40,659 bases of DNA from an uncultured Alphaproteobacteria bacterium (GCA_937873445.1 CALMWF010000001.1:1-40659), one strand, 5' to 3'. Shown: positions 16,581-24,939, counted from the stretch's first letter. Notes: generated from the sequence alone by a model not told the origin. Made by a program: numbers and translations.

Positions 16581-16596
16581 GGCAAGGATTGTGCCC
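16581..16596 (-). promoter_or_regulatory. rpoN: Putative sigma-54 (-24/-12) promoter upstream of rpoN
   Basis: On the minus strand the site reads GGGCACAATCCTTGCC. Compared with the consensus TGGCACG-N4-TTGCW it keeps GGCAC, the TTGC and the exact 10-base spacing between the invariant GG and GC. It lies 60 bp upstream of the rpoN GTG. Function is inferred; I could not identify an enhancer-binding-protein site. Confidence 0.45.
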
Positions 16597-16672
16597 GATG
16601 GCCCCGGTCAAGGGCCGATCTTTGCGGCCATGCTTAAGAAACGGCAAACAGGCTGTCCGCGCCGGCTGGCGC

Positions 16673-17515
16673 TCAGAGTGAAAATTCCTCACCCAGATAA
16701 TGGCGGCGGACATCGGGGTTCTTGATGATCTCCGCCGGTGTGCCCTGGGTCAGGACCCGGCCCTCATGAATGATGAGGGCACGGTCGATGAGTTCGAGCG
16801 TCTCTCGTACGTTGTGATCCGTAATAAGCACCCCGATTCCCCGAGCGGTGAGCTGTCGCACCAGCTGGCGAATATCACCGATTGCGATCGGGTCGATGCC
16901 GGCAAAGGGTTCGTCAAGGAGCATGAACTGGGGTTTTGTGGCGAGGGCGCGGGCGATTTCCACGCGGCGACGCTCTCCCCCAGAGAGCGCCACAGCCGGC
17001 GAATGCCGGAGATGGGAGATTGAGAACTCATCGTACAACTCACGCAACACACGCTCTCGCGCCGATCTGCCGGGCTCGACGAGCTCCAGCACCGCACGCA
17101 AGTTTTCTTCCACCGTGAGGCCGCGGAAAATCGAGCTTTCCTGCGGCAGATAGCCAATCCCCAGCCTGGCCCGCCGATAAAGGGGCAGGTGGGTGATGTC
17201 CACCCCGTCGAGCCTGATGGCCCCCTGATCCGCCGCGACAAGGCCGGTGATCATGTAGAACACCGTGGTCTTGCCCGCGCCGTTGGGTCCCAGAAGACCG
17301 ACGGCCTCACCCCGCTTCACCCTGAAGGAGACATCCCGGACCACCTGCCGGCGCTTGTAGCTCTTGGCGAGCCGCTCAACGCTGAGGCCTTCGTCCGCGT
17401 CTCCGGCGGTTCCGTTGGGCTTGGCCGGCCTGGCTCCCCCCACCGGGGTTTGGCCTGCGCCTGCCGCCCTCCGGCCCGACTGGGGCCCGGAACCGCTTTC
17501 AGAATGCTGCGTCAC
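16673..17515 (-). CDS. lptB: LPS export ABC transporter ATP-binding protein LptB
   Basis: A 280-residue ATPase that powers LPS extraction from the inner membrane together with LptF, LptG and LptC. Walker [10 protein letters not shown] is at 76-84, then [20 protein letters not shown] (the family's Q-loop region), [15 protein letters not shown] and Walker [16 protein letters not shown]. The first 42 residues are a Gly/Pro/Ser-rich extension absent from E. coli LptB. Translation seems to start at GTG (17515); upstream bases are AT-rich (AAAATTAAGATAAATAGG), unlike the rest of the region, and could hold a promoter. It lies 42 bp behind lptA and is followed by rpoN. Confidence 0.95.
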   Translation of the reverse strand: MTQHSESGSGPQSGRRAAGAGQTPVGGARPAKPNGTAGDADEGLSVERLAKSYKRRQVVRDVSFRVKRGEAVGLLGPNGAGKTTVFYMITGLVAADQGAIRLDGVDITHLPLYRRARLGIGYLPQESSIFRGLTVEENLRAVLELVEPGRSARERVLRELYDEFSISHLRHSPAVALSGGERRRVEIARALATKPQFMLLDEPFAGIDPIAIGDIRQLVRQLTARGIGVLITDHNVRETLELIDRALIIHEGRVLTQGTPAEIIKNPDVRRHYLGEEFSL

Positions 17516-17557
17516 GTGATTACGACCTATTTATCTTAATTTTGCATGAAATGGGCT

Positions 17558-18055
17558 TCAGCGCGGCACAAAGGTGCCCCTGACCCGGCCGCCGCTCATC
17601 ACCGAGTGTCCCCCCTTGAGATCGGAGGTGAGGCGCTCGCCCGTCAGCACCGTCTTGCCCTGCACCACCTTCACATTGCCGGTGGCGGTGAGCGTGTCCT
17701 TGCTGATGTTGATGCGGGCCTTGGCGGCGGTGATGGTCTGCTTGGCGGTGGCAATGGTGACCCCGCCGGTGGCGTCCAGCACATCGGCCTGCGTCTTGGT
17801 GGAGCCATCCGGCTGCTTGATGTCGCTGTAGGTCACGGTCATCTCGCTGGAGCGCAGCGTCTCGTCGCCGCGCCGGGCCACCACATCGCCGCGGAACACC
17901 GCCGTCTTGTCGGCGTCAATGATTTCCATTTCGGCGGCCTCGATATTGACCTCCTCATTGGCCTTGCCCGCGTCCTGCCCCAGGGCAGGACGCGCCAGAA
18001 GGCCGGGGCCAACAAGCACAAGCGCCAGTGCCGCTGCCGCAATGCTTCTCGTCAT
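17558..18055 (-). CDS. lptA: Lipopolysaccharide transport periplasmic protein LptA
   Basis: A 165-residue OstA-like beta-jellyroll protein with a signal peptide (MTRSIAAAALALVLVGPGLL, probable cleavage after ALG or nearby). The repeated beta-strand pattern, e.g. FRGDVVARRGDETLRSSEMT and ATGNVKVVQGKTVLTGERL, is the OstA domain that forms the periplasmic LPS bridge between LptC and LptD. Its start overlaps lptC by four bases, and it precedes lptB, so rnd-lptC-lptA-lptB are read as one unit. Confidence 0.92.
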   Translation of the reverse strand: MTRSIAAAALALVLVGPGLLARPALGQDAGKANEEVNIEAAEMEIIDADKTAVFRGDVVARRGDETLRSSEMTVTYSDIKQPDGSTKTQADVLDATGGVTIATAKQTITAAKARINISKDTLTATGNVKVVQGKTVLTGERLTSDLKGGHSVMSGGRVRGTFVPR

Positions 18056-18705
18056 GGGGTGTTGTCTCCCTTTGTCGCCGCCGTGGTGCCGAATCTGGCC
18101 TTCACCGCCCCCTGAAACAGGATGCGCTGGCCGTCCGGTGCCACTTCCATGCGGTTGGCGGTAATGTCGCCCTGCGGCATGGTTACGCTCACCGGCGTTT
18201 CCGACACAATGGTTCTGTCTTCGACGCCAACCTTGGCCCGGTCCATGACCGCTGTAAAGCGGTCGCCGTCATTGATTTTGACCCCGCCCGTCAGCTCCAT
18301 CTGCCGGGCCTTTGTGTCATAGCGTCCGGCGGGCGCGTTGATGGCCACCACCCCAGCGCCCTGGCGGTGGAAGGTGCCGGTCACCTCCTCCAGGTGGATG
18401 AGGGTTTCGACAGTCTTGTCCTGAATTCCGGTTTTAGCATTGATATCATAGGGTTGCCCGCTCTTGTCCAGGCCCGAATAGTGGGCTTGCTGACCCGTTA
18501 CCTGGCTTGGCAGGGGAACGGCGACCGGGGTTTCGGGCGCCTTGGGCAGAAGCGCTTCCAGAAGGCCCGCCTGAATGAGAAAGGCTGCCGCCAGCCCAAC
18601 CCCGAGCAGCGCCAGCACCAGGCCCAGCGCCCTCAGTCTGCGGGCCCGTGCCCGCATCTGTTCGGCCGCCGTGCTGAGCGGTCCCCCCTCAGTGGGCGAA
18701 GACAT
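18052..18705 (-). CDS. lptC: LPS export system protein LptC
   Basis: A 217-residue bitopic inner-membrane protein. A basic stretch (MRARARRLRAL, residues 17-27) precedes one membrane helix (about 28-48), then a periplasmic OstA-like domain with YDINAKTGIQ, GAGVVAINAPAGRYDTKARQ and GDITANRMEV. The domain hands LPS from the LptBFG motor to LptA. The start at 18705 gives a 17-base overlap with rnd; a later start would cut the cytoplasmic tail. Sequence conservation of LptC is low in general, so the call rests on topology, the OstA-like core and the lptA-lptB context. Confidence 0.9.
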   Translation of the reverse strand: MSSPTEGGPLSTAAEQMRARARRLRALGLVLALLGVGLAAAFLIQAGLLEALLPKAPETPVAVPLPSQVTGQQAHYSGLDKSGQPYDINAKTGIQDKTVETLIHLEEVTGTFHRQGAGVVAINAPAGRYDTKARQMELTGGVKINDGDRFTAVMDRAKVGVEDRTIVSETPVSVTMPQGDITANRMEVAPDGQRILFQGAVKARFGTTAATKGDNTP

Positions 18706-19300
18706 CGTCTTCGCCCCAGCCGGCGAGGTCCAGCGCCGCGCGCGTCGGAATGAACCGGAAACAGGCGTTGGCCCAGTCCTCGCGGCCTTCGCGCCTCAGC
18801 ATCTGGTCCAGCCGCGCCCGCACCTCATGGAGATAGAGCACGTCCTGAGCGGCATATTGCTTCTGCGCGTCGCTCAGCACATGCGCGCCCCAGTCCGAAC
18901 TTTGCTGGAGCTTGTTGATCTCGATGCCAAGCAGTTCGCGCACCAGGTCCTTGAGGCCATGCTTGTCGGTGTAGGTGCGCGTCAGCTTCGAGGCGATCTT
19001 GGTGCAGTACAGCGGTGTCACATCAACACCGAGATAGTGCTTCAGGGCCGCCACATCAAAGCGCGCGAAATGGAAAATCTTGGTGATGGCCGGATCGGCC
19101 AGCAGCGCCTTGAGATTGGGGCAGTCATAGCTGCTGCGGTCCAGCTGGACGAGATGGGCGTTGCCGTCACCGGCCGAAAGCTGCACCAGGCACAGCTTGT
19201 CGCGGCGCGGGTTGAGGCCAAGGGTTTCAGTATCAACCGCCACCGAGTCAGTGAAGGTGAGGCCCGCCGGCAGGTCGCCCTTGTAAAGCTTGATCGCCAT
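18689..19300 (-). CDS. rnd: Ribonuclease D (short form without HRDC domain)
   Basis: A 203-residue 3'-5' exoribonuclease of the DEDDy class: Asp23 and Glu25 in VAVDTETLGL, Asp82 in HFARFDVAAL and the YAAQD motif (149-153) with Tyr and Asp. E. coli RNase D carries an extra C-terminal HRDC region that is missing here, as in many alphaproteobacterial homologues. The start MAIKLYKG was chosen because the upstream frame runs into the tRNA gene. A tRNA-Leu gene lies only 27 bp upstream on the same strand, with no terminator in between, so the mRNA may start with the tRNA. The 3' end overlaps lptC by 17 bases. Confidence 0.93.
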   Translation of the reverse strand: MAIKLYKGDLPAGLTFTDSVAVDTETLGLNPRRDKLCLVQLSAGDGNAHLVQLDRSSYDCPNLKALLADPAITKIFHFARFDVAALKHYLGVDVTPLYCTKIASKLTRTYTDKHGLKDLVRELLGIEINKLQQSSDWGAHVLSDAQKQYAAQDVLYLHEVRARLDQMLRREGREDWANACFRFIPTRAALDLAGWGEDDVFAH

Positions 19301-19327
19301 GCCGCGCCTGCCGCTTTCGTCAAAAGA

Positions 19328-19412
<85 letters not shown>

Positions 19413-19424
19413 CTGGGCCGTCTC

Positions 19425-19451
19425 ATAGTAGGCCGGGCATGAGATTGTCAA
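19425..19451 (-). promoter_or_regulatory. Promoter of tRNA-Leu(CAG)
   Basis: On the minus strand a perfect TTGACA (19451-19446) and TACTAT (19430-19425) stand directly upstream of the tRNA. The spacer is 15 bp, shorter than usual. Readthrough would also serve rnd and lptCAB. Confidence 0.55.
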
Positions 19452-19555
19452 CCGGCGCCTGTGTGTCCCCAAGGGCGGGCCGGCCGCAGCGGCCCTTGGC
19501 AGCCGCACCGGCCCGGCCTAAAACGGCAGCCCCATTGATTTTCCGGGTGGACAGC

Positions 19556-20563
19556 ATGACGGACAGAAAACTGGTGACGGTGATTGGCGGCTCGGGCTTT
19601 GTCGGCCGCCATGTGGTGCGGGCGCTGGCCCGGGCGGGACACCGGGTGCGGGTGGCCTGCCGCAGGCCCGATCTGGCGGGCTTCACCCAGCCCACCGGCG
19701 GCGTGGGCCAGGTCATGCCGGTGCAGGTCAATCTGCGCTTTCCGGACTCCCTTGCTGCCGCCTGTGCCGGGGCCGACTGCGTCATCAATCTGGTCGGCGT
19801 GCTGTTTGATTCGGGTGCCCAGGGCTTTGATGACATTCACGTGACCGGTGCCGAGGCCGCCGCCCGCGCTGCCAGGGCTGCCGGGGCCGGTCAGTTCATT
19901 CACATGTCGGCGCTGGGGGCGGACGCCGCCTGGGACAGCGACTACGCCAAATCCAAGGCGGAAGGTGAAAAGCGCGTGGCCCAGGCCTTTCCGGGCGCGG
20001 TTATTCTGCGCCCCTCGGTGATCTTCGGGCCGGAGGACAAGCTGTTCAACACCTTCGCCACCATGGCGCGCTATTCGCCCTTCATTGTGCTGATCGGCGA
20101 CGGCGTCACCAAGTTCCAGCCGGTCTATGTGGGCGACGTGGCGCTGGCCATCAGCCATCTGGTGGCGCGGGCCGAAACTTCAGGCAAGGTCTATGAGCTG
20201 GGCGGGCCGGAGGTGGTGAGCATGAAGGACATGGCCCGCCTGGTGCTGGAGGTGACGGAGCGCAAGCGCGGCTTCATGGACCTGACCTGGAGCGAGTCGC
20301 GCTTCCTCGGCCACATGTTCAATCTCTGGCAGAAGCCGTGGTTCCGCAAGCTGACCCTGGGTCTGGCGCCCTGGCCGCCCTTCACCGCCGATCAGGTGAG
20401 AACCCTGCGCCGTGACAATGTGGTGAGCGCCGAGGCCGTGGCCGAAGGCCGCGATCTGGCCGCCCTGGGGGTTGCCCCGCGTGACCTTGCCAGCATCCTG
20501 CCCAGCTATCTCTACCGCTACCGCAAGGCCGGCCAGTTCACCCCCAGCGGTGAGCAGGCCTAA
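19556..20563 (+). CDS. Complex I NDUFA9-like SDR protein (NAD(P)-binding)
   Basis: A 335-residue atypical short-chain dehydrogenase/epimerase-fold protein. The dinucleotide-binding loop GGSGFVGRHVV is at 11-21, DCVINLVGVLFDSG follows, and SALGADAAWDSDYAKSKAEGE holds the YxxxK-like pair. It resembles the alphaproteobacterial relatives of the mitochondrial complex I accessory subunit NDUFA9, which bind but seem not to turn over NADPH. The start at 19556 was chosen because the preceding frame overlaps the tRNA. No nuo genes are near. The gene converges with uppP. A general NAD-dependent epimerase role cannot be ruled out. Confidence 0.85.
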   Translation: MTDRKLVTVIGGSGFVGRHVVRALARAGHRVRVACRRPDLAGFTQPTGGVGQVMPVQVNLRFPDSLAAACAGADCVINLVGVLFDSGAQGFDDIHVTGAEAAARAARAAGAGQFIHMSALGADAAWDSDYAKSKAEGEKRVAQAFPGAVILRPSVIFGPEDKLFNTFATMARYSPFIVLIGDGVTKFQPVYVGDVALAISHLVARAETSGKVYELGGPEVVSMKDMARLVLEVTERKRGFMDLTWSESRFLGHMFNLWQKPWFRKLTLGLAPWPPFTADQVRTLRRDNVVSAEAVAEGRDLAALGVAPRDLASILPSYLYRYRKAGQFTPSGEQA

Positions 20564-20595
20564 AATACTCACTGGCCGGATGAAGGGCTGCGCCG

Positions 20596-21417
20596 TCAGG
20601 GCACGGCGGCAAGCTGCGCGCCGGAATAGATGAGGCCGAGAAGCGCGCCACCCAGAATGACCCGGTAGATGACGAAGGGCAGGAAGCTCATGGAGCGCAC
20701 CCAGCGCATGAGCAGGCTGATGGTGCCCAGCGCCACGAAGAAGGTGAGAAGCCCGGTCATGATGACATCGAGTGTCAGGGGTTCGCCCGCCTTCAGCGCG
20801 TCGCCGATGACCAGCACCGAGGCCGCACCATTGGCGGGGATGGACAGAAGAAATGAAAACCGCGCCGCCTCGGGCCGGGTGAAGCCCAGCGCCCGGGCCG
20901 CCGTCATGGTAACGCCGGAACGGCTGGTGCCGGGGGACAGGGCAAAGGCCTGGGCAATGCCGATGATGCCCGCCGCCCGCCAGTTCATGTCGACCATGGT
21001 GCGGCGGAACAGGCCATAGGCGTCGGCCGCATAGAGCAGCATGCCGAAGACGATGGCGTTGACCGCCACCAGCACGGGGCTGCGGATCAGGTCGTCGAGA
21101 TGCAGAAGCTTCATGACCAGGCCGACGGCAAAGATCGGCACCGAGCCCACCATGATGTGGAAGGCGAGGCGGGAATCGGCCGTGTCCTCGCGCCTGATGA
21201 GCTGCAGGCTGCCGCGCAGGATGCGCATCACATCGCGCCAGAAATAGATGATGACGGCGCTGACCGTGCCGACATTGGTGACCATGTCGGTGAGCAGGCC
21301 CTGGTCATGCCAGCCCATGACCACGGGGGCGAGAATGAGATGGCCCGACGACGAGATCGGCAGGAATTCCGTGATGCCCTGTATGAGGGCGAGAACGATG
21401 ATCTGGGAAAGCGGCAT
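20596..21417 (-). CDS. uppP: Undecaprenyl-diphosphatase UppP (BacA)
   Basis: A 273-residue polytopic membrane phosphatase that recycles undecaprenyl pyrophosphate for peptidoglycan and other envelope polymers; overexpression of the family gives bacitracin resistance. The two catalytic signatures are present: GITEFLPISSSGHL close to the N-terminus and PGTSRSGVTMTAARALGFTR in the second half. The ATG at 21417 is 6 bases from AGGA, better placed than the GTG at 21420. It is divergent from the FzlA-like gene, a neighbourhood that groups envelope and division functions. Confidence 0.95.
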   Translation of the reverse strand: MPLSQIIVLALIQGITEFLPISSSGHLILAPVVMGWHDQGLLTDMVTNVGTVSAVIIYFWRDVMRILRGSLQLIRREDTADSRLAFHIMVGSVPIFAVGLVMKLLHLDDLIRSPVLVAVNAIVFGMLLYAADAYGLFRRTMVDMNWRAAGIIGIAQAFALSPGTSRSGVTMTAARALGFTRPEAARFSFLLSIPANGAASVLVIGDALKAGEPLTLDVIMTGLLTFFVALGTISLLMRWVRSMSFLPFVIYRVILGGALLGLIYSGAQLAAVP

Positions 21418-21450
21418 CACATGTCCTGAACGGCGGCGGGATCAAATTGC

Positions 21451-21479
21451 TTGCCGCCCGGTGGCGGGGGTTCTATAGC
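21451..21479 (+). promoter_or_regulatory. Likely sigma-70 promoter of the FzlA-like gene and queG
   Basis: TTGCCG (21451-21456) and TATAGC (21474-21479) are spaced 17 bp and point to the gene at 21543. The arrangement is close to that in front of the tRNA-Arg at the right end (TTGCCG-N17-TATAGG). Confidence 0.45.
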
Positions 21480-21542
21480 TCGGCCCCATGGGCGGCAACG
21501 GCAAAGACTTGTGTCACGGAACATCTTAACGGCCTGTCAACC

Positions 21543-22226
21543 ATGCCCCGACTCCTGCATTTTTCCCTCGATCCCGGAAGCCGCCGCATCCGTCTGGCGC
21601 TGGCCGAATATGGCGTCGCTTATGAGGCGATTGAGGAAAGACCGTGGCAGGCCGGCGAAGGCCTGTTCGAGGTCAACCCGGCGGGCACTGTGCCCGTCTT
21701 CATCGAGGATGACGGCACCGCCGCCTGCGGCATTGAGGCGGTGAGCGAATATCTGGAGGAAACCCGCAGCGATGGGGTCTCCCTCATTCCCGGTGATGCG
21801 GCAGGCCGCGCCGAGGTGCGCCGCCTGACCTCGTGGTTCGATACAAAATTCTATGCCGAAGTGTCGGAGCCGGTGATCAGCGAGAAGATCATCCGCCGCT
21901 TTCTGCCGCGTGAGGCGGGCGGCGGCGCGCCCGATATGAGCCGCATCCGCGCCGGGCTTGGCCAGTTGCGCGGCCACCTTGATTATATTGCGGCGCTGGC
22001 CGACGCCCGCTCCTGGCTGGCGGGGCCGGACCTGTCCATGGCCGATCTGGCCGCCGCCGCCCATCTCTCTGCCATCGACTATCTTGGCGATGTGCCGTGG
22101 GCCGATCATGCCGGTGCCAAAAGCTGGTTCCAGCGGGTGAAGTCCAGACCCTCCTTCCGCGGCCTGCTTGCCGACCAGTTGCCCGGCATGGCGGCTGCCG
22201 CCTCCTATGCCAACCTCGACTTTTGA
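21543..22226 (+). CDS. Glutathione S-transferase family protein, probably FzlA-like
   Basis: A 227-residue GST-fold protein. The thioredoxin-like N-terminal half starts LLHFSLDPGSRRIRLALAEY and includes NPAGTVPVFIEDDGT; the helical C-terminal half ends with SMADLAAAAHLSAIDYLGDV. The opening DPGSRRIRLALAEYGVAYE is like FzlA, an FtsZ-binding GST homologue that is needed for division in Caulobacter and conserved in alphaproteobacteria; this identity is an inference and an ordinary GST is the alternative. The start at 21543 is the first Met of the fold; its ribosome-binding site is weak. The last 20 bases overlap queG, so the two are co-translated. Confidence 0.8.
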   Translation: MPRLLHFSLDPGSRRIRLALAEYGVAYEAIEERPWQAGEGLFEVNPAGTVPVFIEDDGTAACGIEAVSEYLEETRSDGVSLIPGDAAGRAEVRRLTSWFDTKFYAEVSEPVISEKIIRRFLPREAGGGAPDMSRIRAGLGQLRGHLDYIAALADARSWLAGPDLSMADLAAAAHLSAIDYLGDVPWADHAGAKSWFQRVKSRPSFRGLLADQLPGMAAAASYANLDF

Positions 22227-23346
22227 CAGCACGGCCCTGGCCGCACGGCTGAAGGGCGAAGCAGCGCGGGCGGGCTTTGACGCCTGCCACATCACCACCG
22301 CCACGCTGCCCATGGCGGTTCAGTCAAACCTGCATCGCTTTGTCGAATTGGGGCGGCACGGTGACATGGACTGGCTGGCAGAAACCGCCCCGCGCCGGGC
22401 GGCCCCGCAGTGCCTGTGGCCGGCGGCGAGAAGTGCCATCGTGCTGGCGCTCTCCTATCATCAGGGCCTTGACCATCAGGCCCGCCTGGCGCGCACCGAC
22501 ACCGGCGTCATCTCCGTCTATGCGCTGCACCGCGACTATCACGATGTCATCAAGGGCAGGCTCAAGCATCTGGCCTTGCGGCTGGCCCGGGACTGCGGGG
22601 CTGAGGTCAAGGTTTTCGTCGACACGGCCCCGCTTATGGAAAAGCCCCTGGCCGCGCAGGCCGGTCTGGGCTGGCAGGGCAAGCACACCAATCTGGTGTC
22701 GCGCGCCCTCGGGTCATGGTTCTTTCTCGGCGTCATTCTGACCACGGCGGAACTGCCTGCCGATGAGCCGGAGACGGACCATTGCGGCAGCTGCCGCGCC
22801 TGCCTTGACGCCTGCCCGACCCAGGCCTTCACCGGGCCGGGGCAGATTGATGCCCGGCGCTGCCTGTCCTATCTCACCATCGAACACCGGGGCCACATTG
22901 CACCGGCCTTTCGGCCTGCCATGGGCAACCGCATCTATGGCTGCGATGATTGCCTTGCCGTCTGCCCGTGGAACAGTTTTGCCCGCCTGTGCCGCGAGGC
23001 CAAACTCGCCGCCCGCGCCGATCTCATCGCCCCTGACCTTGCGGCCCTGCTGACCCTTGATGATCAGGGTTTCCGGCGCATGTTCGTGGCCTCACCGGTG
23101 AAGCGCGTGGGGCACACACGCTTTCTGCGCAATGTCCTGATTGCGGCGGGCAACAGCGGTGCTGCGGCCCTCACTGCTTCTGTGATGCCTCATCTCGGCC
23201 ATGCTTCGCCGCTGGTGCGGGCCATGGCGGTGTGGGCGCTTTCCCGCCTCATGCCCGCGTCCGAATTTTCGGCGCTGGGCGCGACGCACCTGGAAAGGGA
23301 GGATGATGCCGCCGTGCGCGCCGAGTGGCTGGGCGCTACGGATTGA
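22207..23346 (+). CDS. queG: Epoxyqueuosine reductase QueG
   Basis: A 379-residue cobalamin- and iron-sulfur-dependent enzyme for the last step of queuosine synthesis in tRNA (epoxyqueuosine to queuosine). Two [4Fe-4S] sets are clear: CGSCRACLDACP (Cys193, 196, 199, 203) and CDDCLAVCP (Cys246, 249, 253). VDTAPLMEK (138-146) contains the catalytic Asp139. The C-terminal part after about residue 285 resembles HEAT-like repeats, as expected. The start within the end of the GST-like gene gives the full N-terminal domain. The 3' end overlaps the convergent hydrolase gene by 11 bases. Confidence 0.95.
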   Translation: MPTSTFDSTALAARLKGEAARAGFDACHITTATLPMAVQSNLHRFVELGRHGDMDWLAETAPRRAAPQCLWPAARSAIVLALSYHQGLDHQARLARTDTGVISVYALHRDYHDVIKGRLKHLALRLARDCGAEVKVFVDTAPLMEKPLAAQAGLGWQGKHTNLVSRALGSWFFLGVILTTAELPADEPETDHCGSCRACLDACPTQAFTGPGQIDARRCLSYLTIEHRGHIAPAFRPAMGNRIYGCDDCLAVCPWNSFARLCREAKLAARADLIAPDLAALLTLDDQGFRRMFVASPVKRVGHTRFLRNVLIAAGNSGAAALTASVMPHLGHASPLVRAMAVWALSRLMPASEFSALGATHLEREDDAAVRAEWLGATD

Positions 23347-24127
23347 CGCCGTCGCTCCGGTCACACAGACGCGCCACCGTTTCCGTGATGATCATGAGCT
23401 GGCTGGGCGTTGACAGGCGGTGATCGCCACCCTTGATGAAACTCAGCGTTATGTCCGGCCCCGACAACATTTCGAAGGTTCGGATGGCATGGCCGGGCGG
23501 CACGTCCTGATCTTCGCTGCCCTGCAGAATGCGCACCGGCATGGGCAGCGAAAGCCCGTCCCGGAACAGCAGGTGGTGTCGGCCGTCATCAATCAGCCCG
23601 GCCGAAATGTGATAGCCGCCGCCATAGTCATTGGGCAGGTCCCAGAAGCCCTGGTCGCGGATTTGCTGGCGAATGGCGGGCGGAAATTTCTCCCACATCA
23701 GCACCTCGGTCATGTCGGTGGCCGGGGCAATGAGGACCAGCCCGGCGATGCGGCGGAAATGGGCCGGGTCCTCCCGTTCCAGCGCCCTGGCCAGCAGCAG
23801 CGCCAGCCAGCCCCCCATGCTGGACCCGGCAATCACCCGCCGGCCCGTGGTGCGGGTGATGAACATGTGGACCGCCTGGTCCAGCCATTGCGAAATCGTG
23901 CCGTCGGCAAACGCCCCGCCCGAGGCGCCGTGGCCCGAATAGTCGAAGCGCAGCGCGCTGCGCCGGTTGGCCCGCGCCATGGCAGCCAGCGCCTCGGCCT
24001 TGGCGCCGGTCATGTCGGATTTGAGGCCGCCCAGCCAGAAAATCCCGGTCTGGGCCATGTCATTGTCAGACCCGTCGGTGAGATAGGCCAGCCGGGTTCC
24101 GGGGAGGGCGGTGTCGTAATGGGGCAT
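23336..24127 (-). CDS. Alpha/beta hydrolase (ABHD10-like esterase)
   Basis: A 263-residue serine hydrolase. The nucleophile elbow GSSMGG has Ser103, the acid is Asp206 or Asp208 in QGSEDQDVPPGHA, and the base is His236 in KGGDHRLS. The oxyanion region and early FDYSGHGASGG (61-71) match the alphaproteobacterial relatives of mitochondrial ABHD10, a thioesterase. There is no signal peptide, so it is cytoplasmic. It is divergent from infC. The natural substrate is unknown. Confidence 0.85.
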   Translation of the reverse strand: MPHYDTALPGTRLAYLTDGSDNDMAQTGIFWLGGLKSDMTGAKAEALAAMARANRRSALRFDYSGHGASGGAFADGTISQWLDQAVHMFITRTTGRRVIAGSSMGGWLALLLARALEREDPAHFRRIAGLVLIAPATDMTEVLMWEKFPPAIRQQIRDQGFWDLPNDYGGGYHISAGLIDDGRHHLLFRDGLSLPMPVRILQGSEDQDVPPGHAIRTFEMLSGPDITLSFIKGGDHRLSTPSQLMIITETVARLCDRSDGVNP

Positions 24128-24223
24128 GTGGCCAGCATAGACGATTCGCGGCTGCCGTCAGCGGCCCGCCAAAAAGGATGGTTCACCCGGCAAAAAATCT
24201 GGGCTAAAGGGCACCGTCCAACC

Positions 24224-24261
24224 GGCGCTGGCGGATTCGTGAACAGTCCCCGGCCAGCGCC
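24224..24261 (+). promoter_or_regulatory. infC: Stem-loop in the infC leader
   Basis: GGCGCTGGC (24224-24232) and GCCAGCGCC (24253-24261) form a perfect 9-bp stem around a 20-base loop, ending five bases before the AGGAGA ribosome-binding site (24267-24272). There is no T-run, so a role in translation initiation or its control is more likely than termination. Confidence 0.45.
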
Positions 24262-24282
24262 CCAACAGGAGATTAACACCAC

Positions 24283-24843
24283 TTGAGCATACCACCCCGG
24301 AGGCCATCAGCATCCCGCGGCGCCGCCCCCCCGCAAAAGGAAGAAGGACACAGGATCAACCATCGCATCGACGCCCGTGACGTCCGCCTCATTGGCGCGG
24401 ACGGCCAGAACCTCGGCGTTGTGCCCACCCGTCAGGCCCTGATGATGGCCGAGGAAGCGAACCTCGATCTGGTTGAGGTGTCGCCGGACGCCAAGCCGCC
24501 GGTGGCCAAGATTCTCGACTACGGCAAATTCAAGTTCCAGGAACAGAAGAAGGCGGCCGAAGCCCGCAAGAAGCAGAAGGTCATCGAGATCAAGGAGATC
24601 AAGATGCGCCCGATGATCGACGACCACGACTATGACGTGAAGATGCGGGCCATCCGCCGCTTCTTCGAGGAAGGCGACAAGGTCAAGGTCACGCTGCGCT
24701 TCCGGGGCCGCGAAATGGCCCACCAGGAACTGGGCCACCAGTTGCTGAACCGCCTGAAGACCGAGCTTGGCGAGGCCGCCCGGGTGGAATCCGACGCCCG
24801 CTTCGAGGGCCGCCAGATCGTGATGATTCTCGCTCCCCGCTGA
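24283..24843 (+). CDS. infC: Translation initiation factor IF-3
   Basis: A 186-residue IF-3 with the N-domain ([20 protein letters not shown]), the lysine-rich linker ([20 protein letters not shown]) and the C-domain ([20 protein letters not shown]) that binds the 30S platform. No ATG or GTG is suitably placed; the start is TTG at 24283, ten bases after AGGAGA. Rare starts are a known feature of infC because IF-3 proofreads start codons and so represses its own mRNA. A hairpin sits just before the ribosome-binding site and a terminator follows the gene, so it is separated from rpmI-rplT by three signalling genes. Confidence 0.96.
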   Translation: MSIPPRRPSASRGAAPPQKEEGHRINHRIDARDVRLIGADGQNLGVVPTRQALMMAEEANLDLVEVSPDAKPPVAKILDYGKFKFQEQKKAAEARKKQKVIEIKEIKMRPMIDDHDYDVKMRAIRRFFEEGDKVKVTLRFRGREMAHQELGHQLLNRLKTELGEAARVESDARFEGRQIVMILAPR

Positions 24844-24861
24844 GCCGCAGGACAGGGAGAG

Positions 24862-24896
24862 GCTGGCAGGTTCGTCAGGAGCCTGTCAGCTTTTTT
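24862..24896 (+). terminator. Rho-independent terminator after infC
   Basis: GCTGGCAGG and CCTGTCAGC pair over nine positions (one G-U) around an 11-base loop and are followed by six T residues. It ends the infC transcript ahead of the PepSY gene. Confidence 0.85.
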
Positions 24897-24907
24897 ATGT
24901 CATGAAG

Positions 24908-24939
24908 GCAAAGCCCGGGTCTTGCCGACCTGGCTTTGC
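24908..24939 (+). promoter_or_regulatory. Second stem-loop just upstream of the PepSY gene
   Basis: GCAAAGCC (24908-24915) and GGCTTTGC (24932-24939) pair perfectly, extended inward by GGGT/ACCT with one bulged C. It ends 17 bases before the ATG of the PepSY gene and has no T-run. It may be a leader element of the signalling operon or a backup to the terminator. Confidence 0.4.
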
